A program made the translations under genes and the position numbers. A DNA stretch of 35,509 nucleotides, from positions 1 through 35,509 of the forward strand of contig NZ_JAIQUM010000057.1 in the NCBI RefSeq assembly GCF_020075705.1, written 5' to 3'. The DNA is from Metabacillus rhizolycopersici (lineage in GTDB: Bacteria; Bacillota; Bacilli; Bacillales; Bacillaceae). The notes below the pieces were generated by a model, which saw only the letters and a program-made list of their open reading frames with translations, was not told the origin of the DNA and ran no database searches. Positions within the stretch are counted from its first letter, which is position 1. Each line of letters begins with the position of its first letter. Positions 1 through 9,176 of the stretch are shown here, one piece after another.

Positions 1-32
<32 letters not shown>

Positions 33-237
33 AAAACGAAAAGCGAAAGAAGCCCGTTTAAATACGGAGGAAATTGGAGCAATCGAGAAGAAGTCGTACT
101 TTGACTTCGCACGAGATTGTGAAATTTTCGGAGTATTTGGCTTCTGTAGCTGGACACAGTAAAAAGCGTAAACTCAGTGAATTGAATTGTGAATCGTTAT
201 CTAGTTTTGAGGGAATATAAAAAGTTTTAAAAAACAC

Positions 238-265
238 TTGAAATATTCCTTGAAAATAGTATAAT
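238..265 (+). promoter_or_regulatory. SigA-like promoter between 23S and 5S rRNA
   Basis: TTGAAA (238-243) and a perfect TATAAT (260-265) are separated by 16 bp and lie about 16 nt upstream of the 5S start. If active, transcription would begin at ~272 and make 5S and the tRNA cluster without 16S and 23S. This is a match to consensus only; the A/T-rich spacer makes chance resemblance possible. Confidence 0.45.
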
Positions 266-280
266 AGTTTTTGTCATAAT

Positions 281-398
<118 letters not shown>

Positions 399-409
399 TA
401 TTATATTGT

Positions 410-484
410 TCCGCAGTAGCTCAGTGGTAGAGCTATCGGCTGTTAACCGATCGGTCGTAGGTTCGAGTCCTACCTGCGGAGCCA
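410..484 (+). tRNA. tRNA-Asn (GTT)
   Basis: The cloverleaf is complete, with acceptor TCCGCAG pairing CTGCGGA, anticodon loop CTGTTAA (anticodon GTT), a T-loop GTTCGAG, discriminator G and an encoded CCA end. It is the first tRNA after 5S, as in many Bacillus rrn-associated clusters. Confidence 0.97.
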
Positions 485-486
485 AT

Positions 487-559
487 GCTTCCATAGCTCA
501 GTTGGTAGAGTACTTCCATGGTAAGGAAGAGGTCACCGGTTCGAGCCCGGTTGGAAGCT
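487..559 (+). tRNA. tRNA-Thr (GGT)
   Basis: Acceptor GCTTCCA pairs TGGAAGC. The anticodon stem CTTCC/GGAAG encloses loop ATGGTAA, giving anticodon GGT. Discriminator is T and no CCA is encoded, so the end must be added by CCA-adding enzyme. It begins 2 nt after tRNA-Asn. Confidence 0.96.
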
Positions 560-586
560 TAAAAAAGATTATTATTGTACATTTTT

Positions 587-661
587 GGCCCGTTGGTCAA
601 GCGGTTAAGACACCGCCCTTTCACGGCGGTAACACGGGTTCGAATCCCGTACGGGTCACCA
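587..661 (+). tRNA. tRNA-Glu (TTC)
   Basis: Acceptor GGCCCGT pairs ACGGGTC with one G-T pair. Anticodon loop CTTTCAC gives anticodon TTC. The T-loop GTTCGAATC and an encoded CCA are present. Confidence 0.97.
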
Positions 662-727
662 AGTAATGATGGCATGTTAAGTACGCAACGTCAATCGCAA
701 CACATGTACTTGCACATCCTGTGCTTC

Positions 728-803
728 GGAGGATTAGCTCAGCTGGGAGAGCATCTGCCTTACAAGCAGAGGGTCGGCGGTTCGATCCCGTCATCCTCCA
801 CCA
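728..803 (+). tRNA. tRNA-Val (TAC)
   Basis: Acceptor GGAGGAT pairs ATCCTCC. Anticodon stem CTGC/GCAG encloses CTTACAA (anticodon TAC). CCA is encoded at 801-803. Confidence 0.97.
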
Positions 804-826
804 TATTTTTTTGGATTTTTAATTAT

Positions 827-899
<73 letters not shown>

Positions 900-914
900 C
901 TGTTTCACACATAT

Positions 915-998
915 GGAGGGGTAGCGAAGTGGCTAAACGCGGCGGACTGTAAATCCGCTCCTTCGGGTTCGGCAGTTCGAATCTGCCCCCCTCCACCA
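915..998 (+). tRNA. tRNA-Tyr (GTA)
   Basis: This is a class II tRNA with a long variable arm (CTCCTTCGGG region). Acceptor GGAGGGG pairs CCCCTCC. Anticodon loop CTGTAAA gives GTA, and CCA is encoded. A ~180-nt spacer without a recognisable gene follows, up to tRNA-Gln. Confidence 0.97.
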
Positions 999-1178
999 TT
1001 TGCATAAAACGATGTAGATAAACGAAGAAATGGGAATCCATTTTATAATTTGTTTATCTTTGATTTTGTTTAGGGGTTTATTACGGATATTTTCACTATG
1101 ATCTGTTTATAATAGTTATACTTAGTGGAAGACGTTATTTCACATAATCTCTTTTAGTAATTCTAGTCACTTATTTAT

Positions 1179-1253
1179 TGGGCTATAGCCAAGCGGTAAG
1201 GCATCGCACTTTGACTGCGACATGCGTTGGTTCAAATCCAGCTAGCCCAGCCA
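1179..1253 (+). tRNA. tRNA-Gln (TTG)
   Basis: Acceptor TGGGCTA pairs TAGCCCA. Anticodon stem TCGCA/TGCGA encloses CTTTGAC (anticodon TTG). CCA is encoded. Confidence 0.97.
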
Positions 1254-1279
1254 TATTTTTTAAAATTTATTAAAGCAAT

Positions 1280-1352
1280 GAGCCATTAGCTCAGTTGGTA
1301 GAGCATCTGACTTTTAATCAGAGGGTCGAAGGTTCGAGTCCTTCATGGCTCA
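1280..1352 (+). tRNA. tRNA-Lys (TTT)
   Basis: Acceptor GAGCCAT pairs ATGGCTC. Anticodon loop CTTTTAA gives TTT. The sequence after the discriminator is TCA, so CCA is not encoded. Confidence 0.96.
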
Positions 1353-1358
1353 TCATTT

Positions 1359-1433
1359 GCGGAAGTAGTTCAGTGGTAGAACACCACCTTGCCAAGGTGG
1401 GGGTCGCGGGTTCGAATCCCGTCTTCCGCTCCA
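1359..1433 (+). tRNA. tRNA-Gly (GCC)
   Basis: Acceptor GCGGAAG pairs CTTCCGC. Stem CCACC/GGTGG encloses TTGCCAA (anticodon GCC). CCA is encoded. Confidence 0.97.
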
Positions 1434-1444
1434 TAATAAATACT

Positions 1445-1517
1445 GGGGCCTTAGCTCAGCTGGGAGAGCGCCTGCCTTGCACGCAGGAGGTCAGCGGTTC
1501 GATCCCGCTAGGCTCCA
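1445..1517 (+). tRNA. tRNA-Ala (TGC)
   Basis: Acceptor GGGGCCT pairs AGGCTCC. Stem CCTGC/GCAGG encloses CTTGCAC (anticodon TGC). No CCA is encoded. It is the last tRNA of the cluster. Confidence 0.97.
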
Positions 1518-1531
1518 TCATTTTAATAAGA

Positions 1532-1581
1532 ATAGATATAAAAAAGCCATAGACGGAAGTTTATGGCTTTTTTATATCTAT
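1532..1581. terminator. Terminator of the rRNA/tRNA operon
   Basis: A perfect 20-bp inverted repeat (1532-1551 with 1562-1581) has a 10-nt loop. Its core AAAAAAGCCATA/TATGGCTTTTTT gives a U-run on both strands, so it could act in both directions. It lies 14 nt after tRNA-Ala. Confidence 0.93.
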
Positions 1582-1870
1582 AGAGAAGTAGAATTTGCAT
1601 AGAGTTTAAATGGTAATAAAGTTTGTGAAAGTAGCCTTTTTAATCCATTGTCCTGTCCCGATACGTGATTCTGTATTTTTAGATTGGGTCATTGTGGTTA
1701 CATTTTAGATTTTCGCCAATAAATCTATCCAAAAATAAGTAGAATATAAAATAACCACCTAAAGACACCTAAAATTTGTTAAAATATTCTATGTGAGGAA
1801 AAGATGGTTAGATATATTCATCACCAAATGTAATGGTGCTTTATTTATGTTTTATTTTATATATAAAAAA
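1582..1870. other. A/T-rich spacer with no gene seen
   Basis: No open frame with a ribosome binding site, no RNA gene and no convincing repeat is visible between the tRNA terminator and the SigW promoter. The stretch is very A/T rich toward its right end, as is usual upstream of ECF sigma promoters. Confidence 0.6.
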
Positions 1871-1896
1871 TGAAACCAATTGAAAATCTATCCGTA
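1871..1896 (+). promoter_or_regulatory. SigW-type ECF promoter of sigW
   Basis: TGAAAC (1871-1876), exactly 16 bp, then CGTA (1893-1896): a perfect match to the known SigW consensus. It sits 36 bp upstream of the sigW start codon and supports autoregulation of sigW-rsiW. Confidence 0.96.
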
Positions 1897-1931
1897 TATA
1901 AAGAGACCCGCAGAGTGCGGAGGTATGATAA

Positions 1932-2495
1932 ATGGAAACGATGATAAAGAAGCGTATAAAGCAAGTTAAAAAGGGAGACCAAAATGCTTTTGCTGAAATA
2001 GTTGATTTATATAAAGATAAAATCTATCAACTATGCTATCGAATGCTTGGTAATGCACATGAAGCAGAGGACATTGCACAAGAGGCCTTTATTAGGGCAT
2101 TTGTTAATATTCACACATATGATATGAGTAAAAAGTTTTCGACGTGGTTATATCGGATTGCAACGAATCTCTCAATTGATAGAATTCGAAAAAAGAAACC
2201 AGATTATTATCTTGATGCAGAGGTATCAGGAACAGATGGTTTAACTATGTACTCTCAAGTATCTGCAGAAGGAGCACTTCCTGAGGATGAGCTTGAAACG
2301 ATGGAGTTACAAGCGACGATTCAACAGGGAATTTTAAAGCTTCCAGATAAATATCGGACTGTGATCGTTTTAAAATATATTGATGAATTATCTTTAAAAG
2401 AAATAGGCGACATTTTAGATATTCCAATAGGTACAGTTAAAACTCGAATTCACAGAGGGAGAGAAGCACTCAGAAAACAATTAAGGCATTTATAA
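1932..2495 (+). CDS. sigW: ECF RNA polymerase sigma factor SigW
   Basis: This 187-aa protein is an extracytoplasmic-function sigma factor that directs the response to cell-envelope stress such as wall antibiotics, antimicrobial peptides and alkaline shock. Region 2 spans about residues 20-90 (KFSTWLYRIATNLSIDRIR) and region 4 about 130-185, ending in a helix-turn-helix with GTVKTRIHRGREALRKQL. Length and sequence agree closely with Bacillus subtilis SigW. The start at 1932 is favoured by GCGGAGGT at 1917-1924; a second ATG three codons later is less well spaced. A perfect SigW promoter precedes it. rsiW begins 14 nt downstream, so sigma and anti-sigma factors are made together. Confidence 0.97.
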   Translation: METMIKKRIKQVKKGDQNAFAEIVDLYKDKIYQLCYRMLGNAHEAEDIAQEAFIRAFVNIHTYDMSKKFSTWLYRIATNLSIDRIRKKKPDYYLDAEVSGTDGLTMYSQVSAEGALPEDELETMELQATIQQGILKLPDKYRTVIVLKYIDELSLKEIGDILDIPIGTVKTRIHRGREALRKQLRHL

Positions 2496-2509
2496 TGAGG
2501 TGAGTTACT

Positions 2510-3121
2510 ATGAGCTGTTCTTCAGAATTTGTTCAGCTTTTGCATGAATATATGGATCATGAATTATCCAGTGTTGAGGAAAAAAGGGTCAAAGAGCATC
2601 TTCACACTTGTGAGGAATGTTACCGGCACTTTTATGAGCTTGAAAAAGCCGTTGCACTTGTTAAAAGTACTTCCCATCTTCAAGCTCCAAATGATTTTAC
2701 TCATGCAGTTATGGAGGGTCTTCCAAAGGAAAAGCGGACAGTTTCCTGGAAGCGTTGGTTTAAAGGTCATCCACTACTGGCGGCTGCCTCTTTATTTCTT
2801 CTTCTCATGACAGGAAGCCTCTTTTCAGCGTGGAATGAGGATCAAAACTTTAGTGTTTCGAAACAATCTAATTTAGTTGTTGAGAACAGTAAGGTAACCG
2901 TTCCAGAAGGTGAAGTTGTAAAAGGTGATGTAACGGTGAAAAACGGGGAAATAATGATTGAGGGAACAATCGAAGGGGACGTAACAGTTATTAATGGAGA
3001 AAAGTATATGGCATCTGCAGGTCATGTAACGGGAGAGATTAAGGAAGTTGATGAGTTATTTGAGTGGCTATGGTACCATTTAAAATCTCTTTCTCATGAA
3101 GTCTTAGCTGTTTTTGGTTAA
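2510..3121 (+). CDS. rsiW: Anti-sigma-W factor RsiW
   Basis: This 203-aa single-pass membrane protein holds SigW inactive until it is cut by regulated proteolysis (PrsW/RasP route in Bacillus). The N-terminal zinc anti-sigma domain is clear: H30-x3-C34-x2-C37, with C3 upstream. One membrane segment lies near residues 87-107. The extracytoplasmic part (about 108-203) has repeated short beta segments (VTVPEGEVVKGDVTV, then EGTIEGDVTVINGE), as in family members. GAGGTGAG precedes the ATG at a good distance. The gene follows sigW by 14 nt and ends just before a hairpin terminator, which closes a two-gene operon. Confidence 0.95.
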   Translation: MSCSSEFVQLLHEYMDHELSSVEEKRVKEHLHTCEECYRHFYELEKAVALVKSTSHLQAPNDFTHAVMEGLPKEKRTVSWKRWFKGHPLLAAASLFLLLMTGSLFSAWNEDQNFSVSKQSNLVVENSKVTVPEGEVVKGDVTVKNGEIMIEGTIEGDVTVINGEKYMASAGHVTGEIKEVDELFEWLWYHLKSLSHEVLAVFG

Positions 3122-3125
3122 AAAG

Positions 3126-3151
3126 AAGGTCATCTCTGCGGTGGCCTTTTT
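3126..3151 (+). terminator. Terminator of sigW-rsiW
   Basis: AAGGTCAT (3126-3133) pairs GTGGCCTT (3141-3148), allowing G-U pairs, and runs into TTTTT. It starts 5 nt after the rsiW stop codon. Its T-run overlaps the -35 box of the next promoter. Confidence 0.8.
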
Positions 3152-3177
3152 ACATTTTAATGCAGGGAGTGTATAAT
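3149..3177 (+). promoter_or_regulatory. Predicted SigA promoter for the cdaA operon
   Basis: TTTACA (3149-3154), exactly 17 bp, then TATAAT (3172-3177). It begins inside the T-run of the rsiW terminator. A transcript would start near 3184 and have a leader of ~280 nt before cdaA. Activity is not shown, but the match to consensus is strong. Confidence 0.65.
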
Positions 3178-3183
3178 AATGTG

Positions 3184-3465
3184 GTTATTACACAAATTAT
3201 TTTTATTTTCTCTAAAAATAGATGATAATAATCTTATTATGGACTAAGCGCTTTGATTATAAGCTCCCTGGTCTTACATTGTAAAGGCCGTGCAAGTGCA
3301 GTGAAGATGTTTACATCGCAGATTTAATTGCTTCTTGAGTCTAGTTACACATGAATAGAAGATCAAGCACACCTTCTATTTTTGGGTATTTTATTGCCTG
3401 AGGCTGATTGAAGTTCATATGCTTTTGTTTACGTAAAAAGAAGTGGAACCATGGAGGTCGAGTGA
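3184..3465 (+). promoter_or_regulatory. Long leader of cdaA with terminator-like hairpin
   Basis: Between the predicted promoter and cdaA are ~280 nt without a convincing gene. A hairpin at 3354-3380 (AATAGAAG/CTTCTATT, 11-nt loop) runs into TTTTT, and a small palindrome GATGTTTACATC precedes it. The hairpin has only two G-C pairs, so termination would be weak. I do not recognise a known riboswitch class here. A 22-codon frame from 3179 starts too close to the -10 box to be read from this promoter. Confidence 0.4.
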
Positions 3466-4287
3466 ATGGAAAATGTGGATTTACCATTATTGCATTACCT
3501 CGGCATAGCTGTTGATATTCTCCTTGTGTGGTTTGTTATATATAAATTGATAATGGTTGTAAGGGGAACGAAGGCTGTACAGCTATTAAAAGGAATTACA
3601 GTTATAGTTGTAGTCCGTATGTTAAGTCAATACTTAGGATTAAGTACCTTACAGTGGATTATGGACCAAGCCCTGACATGGGGATTTCTAGCCATTATTA
3701 TTATTTTCCAACCTGAGGTGCGGAGAGCATTAGAACAGCTAGGTAGAGGACGATTCTTTTCCAGAGGTGGTGCCCAAGGAGAAGAAGACACAGAGATAAC
3801 TATTGAGGCAATTGTGAAGGCAACTGAATACATGGCTAAGCGTCGGATTGGCGCATTAATGTCAATTGAAAAAGAAACAGGAATGAGCGATTACATAGAA
3901 ACAGGGATACCATTAAATTCAATGATTTCTTCTGAATTATTGATTAATATTTTTATTCCTAACACACCTCTGCATGATGGGGCAGTTGTTATTCAACGAA
4001 ATCAAATAGCAGCAGCAGCGTGCTATCTCCCGTTATCAGAAAGCCCGTTTATCTCTAAGGAGCTTGGAACGCGCCATCGTGCTGCTTTAGGTATTAGCGA
4101 GGTTACAGATAGTTTAACTATTATTGTATCAGAAGAGACAGGAAATATTTCTGCTGCTCGTAATAGTGAGATTCATCGGGATCTGACTCAAGATGAGTTA
4201 CGGGAAGTTCTTCAAAGGGAGCTACAATCACCAATTAAAGCTGTTTCCTCAAACCGTTGGCAATGGAGGGGAAGAAAAAATGGATAA
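3466..4287 (+). CDS. cdaA: Diadenylate cyclase CdaA (c-di-AMP synthase)
   Basis: This 273-aa membrane-anchored enzyme condenses two ATP into cyclic di-AMP, the nucleotide messenger for potassium and osmotic balance in Firmicutes. Three hydrophobic segments fill residues ~10-80. The DAC domain (about 105-240) carries the signature D171-G172-A173 and R203-H204-R205, the residues that bind ATP and metal in this family. GGAGGTCGAG stands just before the ATG. The gene overlaps cdaR by 8 nt and is followed by glmM. This conserved cdaA-cdaR-glmM order fits the known physical control of CdaA by CdaR and GlmM. Confidence 0.97.
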   Translation: MENVDLPLLHYLGIAVDILLVWFVIYKLIMVVRGTKAVQLLKGITVIVVVRMLSQYLGLSTLQWIMDQALTWGFLAIIIIFQPEVRRALEQLGRGRFFSRGGAQGEEDTEITIEAIVKATEYMAKRRIGALMSIEKETGMSDYIETGIPLNSMISSELLINIFIPNTPLHDGAVVIQRNQIAAAACYLPLSESPFISKELGTRHRAALGISEVTDSLTIIVSEETGNISAARNSEIHRDLTQDELREVLQRELQSPIKAVSSNRWQWRGRKNG

Positions 4288-5524
4288 GTTGATCGATAAC
4301 CGTTGGGTAATGAGGGTTTTTGCTTTATTTTTGGCATTAATGTTATACGCAATTGTTAATATTGAATCCGGCTCTTCCGTTAATAAGCCACCGACACCGT
4401 TAACGCAATCACCTGTAGCGGATAAGGCAATTGTCACAGATGTACCTGTTGTTACATATTTTGATCAGGAAAATCTGGTTGTTACAGGAGTGCCTGAGGC
4501 AGTAAATGTTACGTTGGAAGGTGCAACAAGTTCGTTAACAAAGGCGCGCCAGCTGAAGGATTTTGAAATCTACGCAGATTTAACAAACTTATCAATTGGA
4601 ACTCATCGAGTTAATCTAAAATATAAAAATCTATCTGAAGACTTAAAGGCTAGTATAACTCCCTCAGCTATCACAGTTTCAATTGAAGAGAAGGTAGCTA
4701 AGGATTTCCCAGTTAAAGTTGATTTACTCAATGAGGATAAGATAAAAGAAGGTTACACACCTGATCAACCAATTGTAAACCCAAATAGCATTCGTGTGAC
4801 CGCATCTAAAGATGTGATCGATAAAATACTGAGTGCGCGGGCTACAGTGAGTTTAGAAAATATAAAAGAAACAATGAATAAGGAATCTCTGATTACGATC
4901 TATGATAGAGATGGAAATGTTTTACCGGTTGAAGTGGAACCATCTGTTGTTGATATCACTGTGCCGATTAAAAGTCCAAGTAAAGTATTGCCGTTTAAAA
5001 TTACTCGAGAAGGTGAGCTTGGACAAGGTTTAAGTGTTTTTAGTATCGAACCAAAACCAAATGAAATTACTGTCTATGGTCCATTAGATATTTTAGATAA
5101 GCTCGAATTCATCGATGGGGTAAAAGTAGACCTTAGTAAAATTAAAGAAGATACTGTTTTGGAAGTAGATGTTCCTATACCAGAGGGAGCTACGAAAGTA
5201 AATCCTGAAAAACTGGAAATTGAGGTTGATATTGAGAAACAAGAAGAGAAGTTGTTTACAGATAAGACAGTAACGCAAGTTGGTTTATCTGAAGGAAAGA
5301 TTTTAGAATTTGTGAACCCAGAAACGGGATCACTTGATGTGAAAGTTTACGGAGCACCGAGTGTTATTGAGGATATAAAACCAGAAGATATAGAATTATA
5401 TATAAATCTTACAGACCTCAGTGATGGTGAACAAGAAGTAAATGTTGAAGTAAATGGTCCACAAAATATTACATGGTCATTACAACAAGAAAAAGTAAAA
5501 GTGAAAATTTCTTCAGCCTCATAA
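4280..5524 (+). CDS. cdaR: CdaA regulator CdaR (YbbR-domain protein)
   Basis: The protein is 414 aa, with an N-terminal membrane anchor (about residues 11-27) and an extracytoplasmic part of four YbbR-type beta domains (roughly 55-135, 145-225, 240-315, 330-410). It binds CdaA and modulates c-di-AMP synthesis in Bacillus and Listeria. The frame is open further upstream inside cdaA, but the start chosen here is the ATG at 4280, since GGAGGGGAAG lies 8 nt before it and the anchor follows at once. It overlaps cdaA by 8 nt, implying translational coupling. B. subtilis CdaR is longer (about 480 aa), so the C-terminal tail is shorter here. Confidence 0.93.
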   Translation: MDKLIDNRWVMRVFALFLALMLYAIVNIESGSSVNKPPTPLTQSPVADKAIVTDVPVVTYFDQENLVVTGVPEAVNVTLEGATSSLTKARQLKDFEIYADLTNLSIGTHRVNLKYKNLSEDLKASITPSAITVSIEEKVAKDFPVKVDLLNEDKIKEGYTPDQPIVNPNSIRVTASKDVIDKILSARATVSLENIKETMNKESLITIYDRDGNVLPVEVEPSVVDITVPIKSPSKVLPFKITREGELGQGLSVFSIEPKPNEITVYGPLDILDKLEFIDGVKVDLSKIKEDTVLEVDVPIPEGATKVNPEKLEIEVDIEKQEEKLFTDKTVTQVGLSEGKILEFVNPETGSLDVKVYGAPSVIEDIKPEDIELYINLTDLSDGEQEVNVEVNGPQNITWSLQQEKVKVKISSAS

Positions 5525-5551
5525 GGCGAATGAGATAAAGGAGCGAAACCA

Positions 5552-6898
5552 ATGGGAAAGTATTTTGGTACAGATGGCGTACGAGGAGTAGCTAATAGTG
5601 AATTAACACCTGAATTAGCCTTTAAAATTGGCCGATTTGGTGGATATGTTTTAACGAAGGATCAGGAGAGACCTAAAGTAATCATTGGCCGTGATACCCG
5701 AATTTCAGGTCATATGCTAGAAGGTGCTCTTGTAGCGGGCCTCCTATCGATTGGCGCCGAAGTTATGCGTTTAGGAGTAATCTCTACTCCTGGTGTCGCG
5801 TATTTAACAAAAGCGCTTGGTGCACAAGCTGGTGTCATGATTTCTGCATCACACAACCCTGTACAAGATAATGGAATTAAATACTTTGGTCCAGATGGTT
5901 TTAAATTATCAGATGAGCAAGAATTTGAAATAGAAAGCCTGATGGACCAAGAAGAAGATACGTTACCAAGACCTGTTGGTAAAGAGTTGGGACAGGTAAA
6001 TGATTATTTCGAAGGTGGGCAAAAATACCTTCAATTTTTGAAACAAACAGTTGATGAAGACTTTACTGGTATTCATGTCGCATTAGATTGTGCTCATGGT
6101 GCAACATCTTCACTTGCTACACATTTGTTTGCGGATTTAGATGCAGATGTTTCAACGATGGGTACAACGCCAAACGGGTTAAATATCAATGAAGGTGTTG
6201 GTTCAACACATCCAGAAGCTTTGGCAGCCTATCTAAAGGAGAAAAATGCAGATATCGGTCTGGCATTTGATGGAGATGGTGATCGCTTGATTGCTGTTGA
6301 TGAAAATGGTGATATCGTTGATGGTGACCAAATTATGTATATCTGTGCAAGATTTTTAAATAGTGAAGGTAGATTAAAGAAGAATACAGTTGTTTCAACG
6401 GTTATGAGTAACCTTGGTTTTTATAAAGGGTTAGAAGAACATAAAATTAACAGTATTCCAACAGCTGTAGGCGATCGTTATGTGGTGGAGGAAATGAAGA
6501 AAAATGACTATAACCTTGGTGGTGAACAGTCAGGTCATATTATTTTCCTTGATTATAATACAACTGGTGATGGACTGCTAACTGGTTTACAACTAGTAAA
6601 CATTATGAAGCTTACAGGGAAAAAGTTATCAGAACTAGCTGGTGAAATGAAAAAATTCCCACAGTTGCTTATTAACGTAAAAGTAACAGATAAGTATAAG
6701 GTTACTGAAAATGTAAAAGTAAAAGCAGTGATTGATGCTGTCGAACAGGAAATGAACGGTAATGGACGTATCTTAGTTCGACCTTCTGGTACAGAGCCAT
6801 TAGTTCGTGTCATGGCAGAAGCTCCAACGGAAGAGCAATGTCGTGAATTTGTTGGACGGATTGTAGAAGTAGTAAAGCAAGAAATGGGTCTAGAATAG
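5552..6898 (+). CDS. glmM: Phosphoglucosamine mutase GlmM
   Basis: This 448-aa enzyme interconverts glucosamine-6-phosphate and glucosamine-1-phosphate on the way to UDP-GlcNAc for peptidoglycan. The catalytic phosphoserine is S100 in SASHNP, the metal loop is D240-G-D242-G-D244-R, and the C-terminal phosphate-binding loop reads [12 protein letters not shown]. Family length is ~448. AAAGGAG precedes the ATG. It lies 27 nt after cdaR and is followed by a strong terminator, so glmS has its own transcription. GlmM also represses CdaA by direct contact in Bacillus, which fits the gene order. Confidence 0.98.
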   Translation: MGKYFGTDGVRGVANSELTPELAFKIGRFGGYVLTKDQERPKVIIGRDTRISGHMLEGALVAGLLSIGAEVMRLGVISTPGVAYLTKALGAQAGVMISASHNPVQDNGIKYFGPDGFKLSDEQEFEIESLMDQEEDTLPRPVGKELGQVNDYFEGGQKYLQFLKQTVDEDFTGIHVALDCAHGATSSLATHLFADLDADVSTMGTTPNGLNINEGVGSTHPEALAAYLKEKNADIGLAFDGDGDRLIAVDENGDIVDGDQIMYICARFLNSEGRLKKNTVVSTVMSNLGFYKGLEEHKINSIPTAVGDRYVVEEMKKNDYNLGGEQSGHIIFLDYNTTGDGLLTGLQLVNIMKLTGKKLSELAGEMKKFPQLLINVKVTDKYKVTENVKVKAVIDAVEQEMNGNGRILVRPSGTEPLVRVMAEAPTEEQCREFVGRIVEVVKQEMGLE

Positions 6899-6902
6899 AC
6901 GG

Positions 6903-6927
6903 AAGGCGGGTTAAATCCCGCCTTTTT
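6903..6927 (+). terminator. Terminator after glmM
   Basis: GGCGGG pairs CCCGCC with flanking AA/TT, a 6-nt loop TTAAAT, then TTTTT. It starts 4 nt after the glmM stop codon. Confidence 0.93.
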
Positions 6928-7033
6928 AATAGCATAAGTGGACAATTTTACATATACTTACTTTATAACGCTTAAATAGGAGCCGACCACTTTGAAAGAT
7001 GTGATTGACGGTTTCTTTAGAAGTGTTGTATCA

Positions 7034-7060
7034 TTGTCATTGTGTGTTTGGTCATAATAT
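7034..7060 (+). promoter_or_regulatory. Possible promoter of glmS
   Basis: TTGTCA (7034-7039) and TAATAT (7055-7060) are 15 bp apart, a short spacing, and lie ~35 nt upstream of the ribozyme cleavage site. This is the best candidate between the glmM terminator and the ribozyme, but the spacing makes it weak. Confidence 0.35.
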
Positions 7061-7091
7061 AGAAAGGAGCAGTAAAAAAGGTTTTGCAATT

Positions 7092-7250
7092 TAAAGCGCC
7101 TGAACTAAGTGGTCGAAACTAGCTTAGTTGACGAGGATGGAGGTTATCGAAATTTCGGCGGATGCCTCCCGGCTGATTGGTTACAGCCGTAAGTTTTTCC
7201 TTAAACCAAAGAGGTAACTTTTTGAACAAAGGGAAAAGCGTAGCCTTCCA
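7092..7250 (+). ncRNA. glmS ribozyme (GlcN6P-activated self-cleaving riboswitch)
   Basis: The conserved core is unmistakable: AAAGCGCCTGAACTAAG with the predicted cleavage between A7095 and G7096, a P2-type stem AACTAAG/CTTAGTT, then GACGAGGATGGAGGTTATCG, GGCGGATGCCTCCCGGCTG and the 3' pseudoknot region ending near ACAAAGGGAAAAGCG. In this known class, glucosamine-6-phosphate acts as cofactor for cleavage, and the cut mRNA is degraded, so GlmS is lowered when its product is plentiful. The end coordinate is approximate. Confidence 0.97.
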
Positions 7251-7334
7251 AAAAATAAAAACATGTGTGAGGGGACAATGAATGTCTCCGGAATTGACTT
7301 CTTGTCCCTAGTTACACTATGGGAGGAAACGAAT

Positions 7335-9140
7335 ATGTGCGGAATAGTAGGATATATTGGAAATTTGGATTCTAAGGAAATTTTATTGAAGGGTTTAGAA
7401 AAGTTAGAATACCGTGGATATGACTCTGCAGGTATTGCTACGCTAAATCAGGATGGAATCCATATTTTTAAAGAAAAAGGTCGTATTGCTGAGTTACGTG
7501 AAGGTGTTGACTTTAATGTAGAGGCATCAATAGGAATTGGACATACTAGATGGGCAACACATGGTGTACCTAGCAAAACGAACGCACATCCACATCAGAG
7601 CACATCAAGTAGATTTACACTTGTGCATAACGGCGTTATTGAGAACTATGCTATTTTAGCACGTGAATATTTACAAGGTGTTGAACTGAAAAGTGAGACA
7701 GATACAGAAGTAATTGTTCAAGTTATTGAAAAATTTGTAGCAAAAGGATTAGGGATTGAAGAAGCGTTCCGTCAAACGTTATCAGTCTTAAAAGGCTCAT
7801 ATGCGATTGCGCTATTGGATGAGCAAAATCCAGAAATGATTTATGTCGCAAAAAACAAAAGTCCACTGCTGATTGGATTAGGAAATGATGGCTTTAATGT
7901 TGTTGCATCTGATGCAATGGCAATGCTACAAGTAACTGACCAATTTGTTGAAATTATGGACAAAGAAATGGTTTTTGTTGAACGTAATTCGGTTACAATA
8001 AAAGATTTACAAGGGAACGTAATTGAACGTGCACCTTATAAAGCAGAACTTGATGCAAGCGATATTGAAAAAGGAACATATCCTCATTACATGTTGAAAG
8101 AAATCGATGAGCAGCCTTTAGTAACAAGAAGAATTATTGAGAAATATCGTAATGAAAATGGTGGATTAACTGTTGACGAAAATATTGTCAACGCAGTTAA
8201 TGCAGCTGACAGAATCTATATCATTGCTGCAGGTACTAGTTACCATGCCGGATTAATCGGAAAACAATTTATTGAAAATTGGGCGAAGATTCCTGTAGAA
8301 GTTCATATTGCAAGTGAATTCTCTTACAATATGCCATTGCTTTCTGAAAAACCATTATTCATCTTTATTTCACAAAGCGGTGAAACAGCAGATAGTCGTT
8401 CTGTTCTTGTTCAAATTAAAGAGCTTGGACATAAAGCATTAACAATTACGAATGTTCCAGGATCAACTTTATCTCGTGAAGCGGATTATACGCTACTATT
8501 GCACGCAGGCCCTGAAATCGCTGTTGCGTCGACAAAGGCATATACAGCACAATTAGCAGTTCTTTCTATTCTTGCAGCTGTAGCAGCTTACGGAAAAGGA
8601 CTTTCTTTAGAATTTGACTTAACGAAAGAGCTAGGAATCGTTGCAAATGCAATGGAAGTTCTGTGTGATCAAAAGGAAGAAATGGAAGCTATCGCAAAAG
8701 AGTACTTTTCAACTACGCGTAATGCATTCTTCATCGGTCGTTCTGTCGATTACTACGTAGGACTTGAAGGGGCATTAAAACTAAAAGAAATCTCTTATAT
8801 TCAAGCAGAAGGTTTTGCAGGTGGAGAGCTTAAGCACGGTACAATTGCATTAATTGAAAATGGTACTCCAATTATTGCATTAGCTACTCAAGAGCATGTA
8901 AACCTAAGCATTCGCGGAAATGTCAAAGAAGTAGTATCACGTGGAGCTAATCCTTGTATTATTTCGATGAAAGGTCTTGAAGAAGAGGACGATCGTTTTG
9001 TCCTTCCAAGCATTCATGAACAACTTTCACCGCTTGCAGCAGTAGTTCCATTACAATTGATCTCTTACTATGCAGCACTACATCGTGATTGTGATGTTGA
9101 TAAGCCACGTAATCTTGCGAAGAGTGTTACGGTGGAGTAG
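7335..9140 (+). CDS. glmS: Glutamine--fructose-6-phosphate aminotransferase GlmS
   Basis: This 601-aa enzyme makes glucosamine-6-phosphate from fructose-6-phosphate and glutamine, the first step to UDP-GlcNAc. The start at 7335 is set by the family: the methionine is removed and the next residue, the N-terminal Cys of MCGIVGYIG, is the glutaminase nucleophile; GGGAGG lies at 7321-7326. The frame stays open 24 codons further upstream, but that would bury the catalytic Cys. The N-terminal glutaminase domain is residues ~2-235, then two SIS domains (SQSGETADS near 350), ending in [12 protein letters not shown]. It is controlled by the ribozyme just upstream. Confidence 0.98.
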   Translation: MCGIVGYIGNLDSKEILLKGLEKLEYRGYDSAGIATLNQDGIHIFKEKGRIAELREGVDFNVEASIGIGHTRWATHGVPSKTNAHPHQSTSSRFTLVHNGVIENYAILAREYLQGVELKSETDTEVIVQVIEKFVAKGLGIEEAFRQTLSVLKGSYAIALLDEQNPEMIYVAKNKSPLLIGLGNDGFNVVASDAMAMLQVTDQFVEIMDKEMVFVERNSVTIKDLQGNVIERAPYKAELDASDIEKGTYPHYMLKEIDEQPLVTRRIIEKYRNENGGLTVDENIVNAVNAADRIYIIAAGTSYHAGLIGKQFIENWAKIPVEVHIASEFSYNMPLLSEKPLFIFISQSGETADSRSVLVQIKELGHKALTITNVPGSTLSREADYTLLLHAGPEIAVASTKAYTAQLAVLSILAAVAAYGKGLSLEFDLTKELGIVANAMEVLCDQKEEMEAIAKEYFSTTRNAFFIGRSVDYYVGLEGALKLKEISYIQAEGFAGGELKHGTIALIENGTPIIALATQEHVNLSIRGNVKEVVSRGANPCIISMKGLEEEDDRFVLPSIHEQLSPLAAVVPLQLISYYAALHRDCDVDKPRNLAKSVTVE

Positions 9141-9176
9141 GGAATAGGTTGTAATAGTGTGGATTTGTACAGAGAT

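Noticed and set aside
3179..3247. A 22-codon frame upstream of cdaA with GGGAG in front
   Set aside because: It starts 2 nt after the predicted -10 box, so it could not be translated from that promoter, and it has no conserved features.
3240..3260. AAGCGCTT core resembling a cre site upstream of cdaA
   Set aside because: The outer positions do not fit the consensus, and the gene is not a usual CcpA target.
4193..4279. Longer N-terminus for cdaR starting inside cdaA
   Set aside because: There is no ribosome binding site at that ATG, and the membrane anchor plus a good Shine-Dalgarno mark the start at 4280.
7263..7334. Longer N-terminus for glmS
   Set aside because: It would place 24 residues before the catalytic N-terminal cysteine and start next to the ribozyme.
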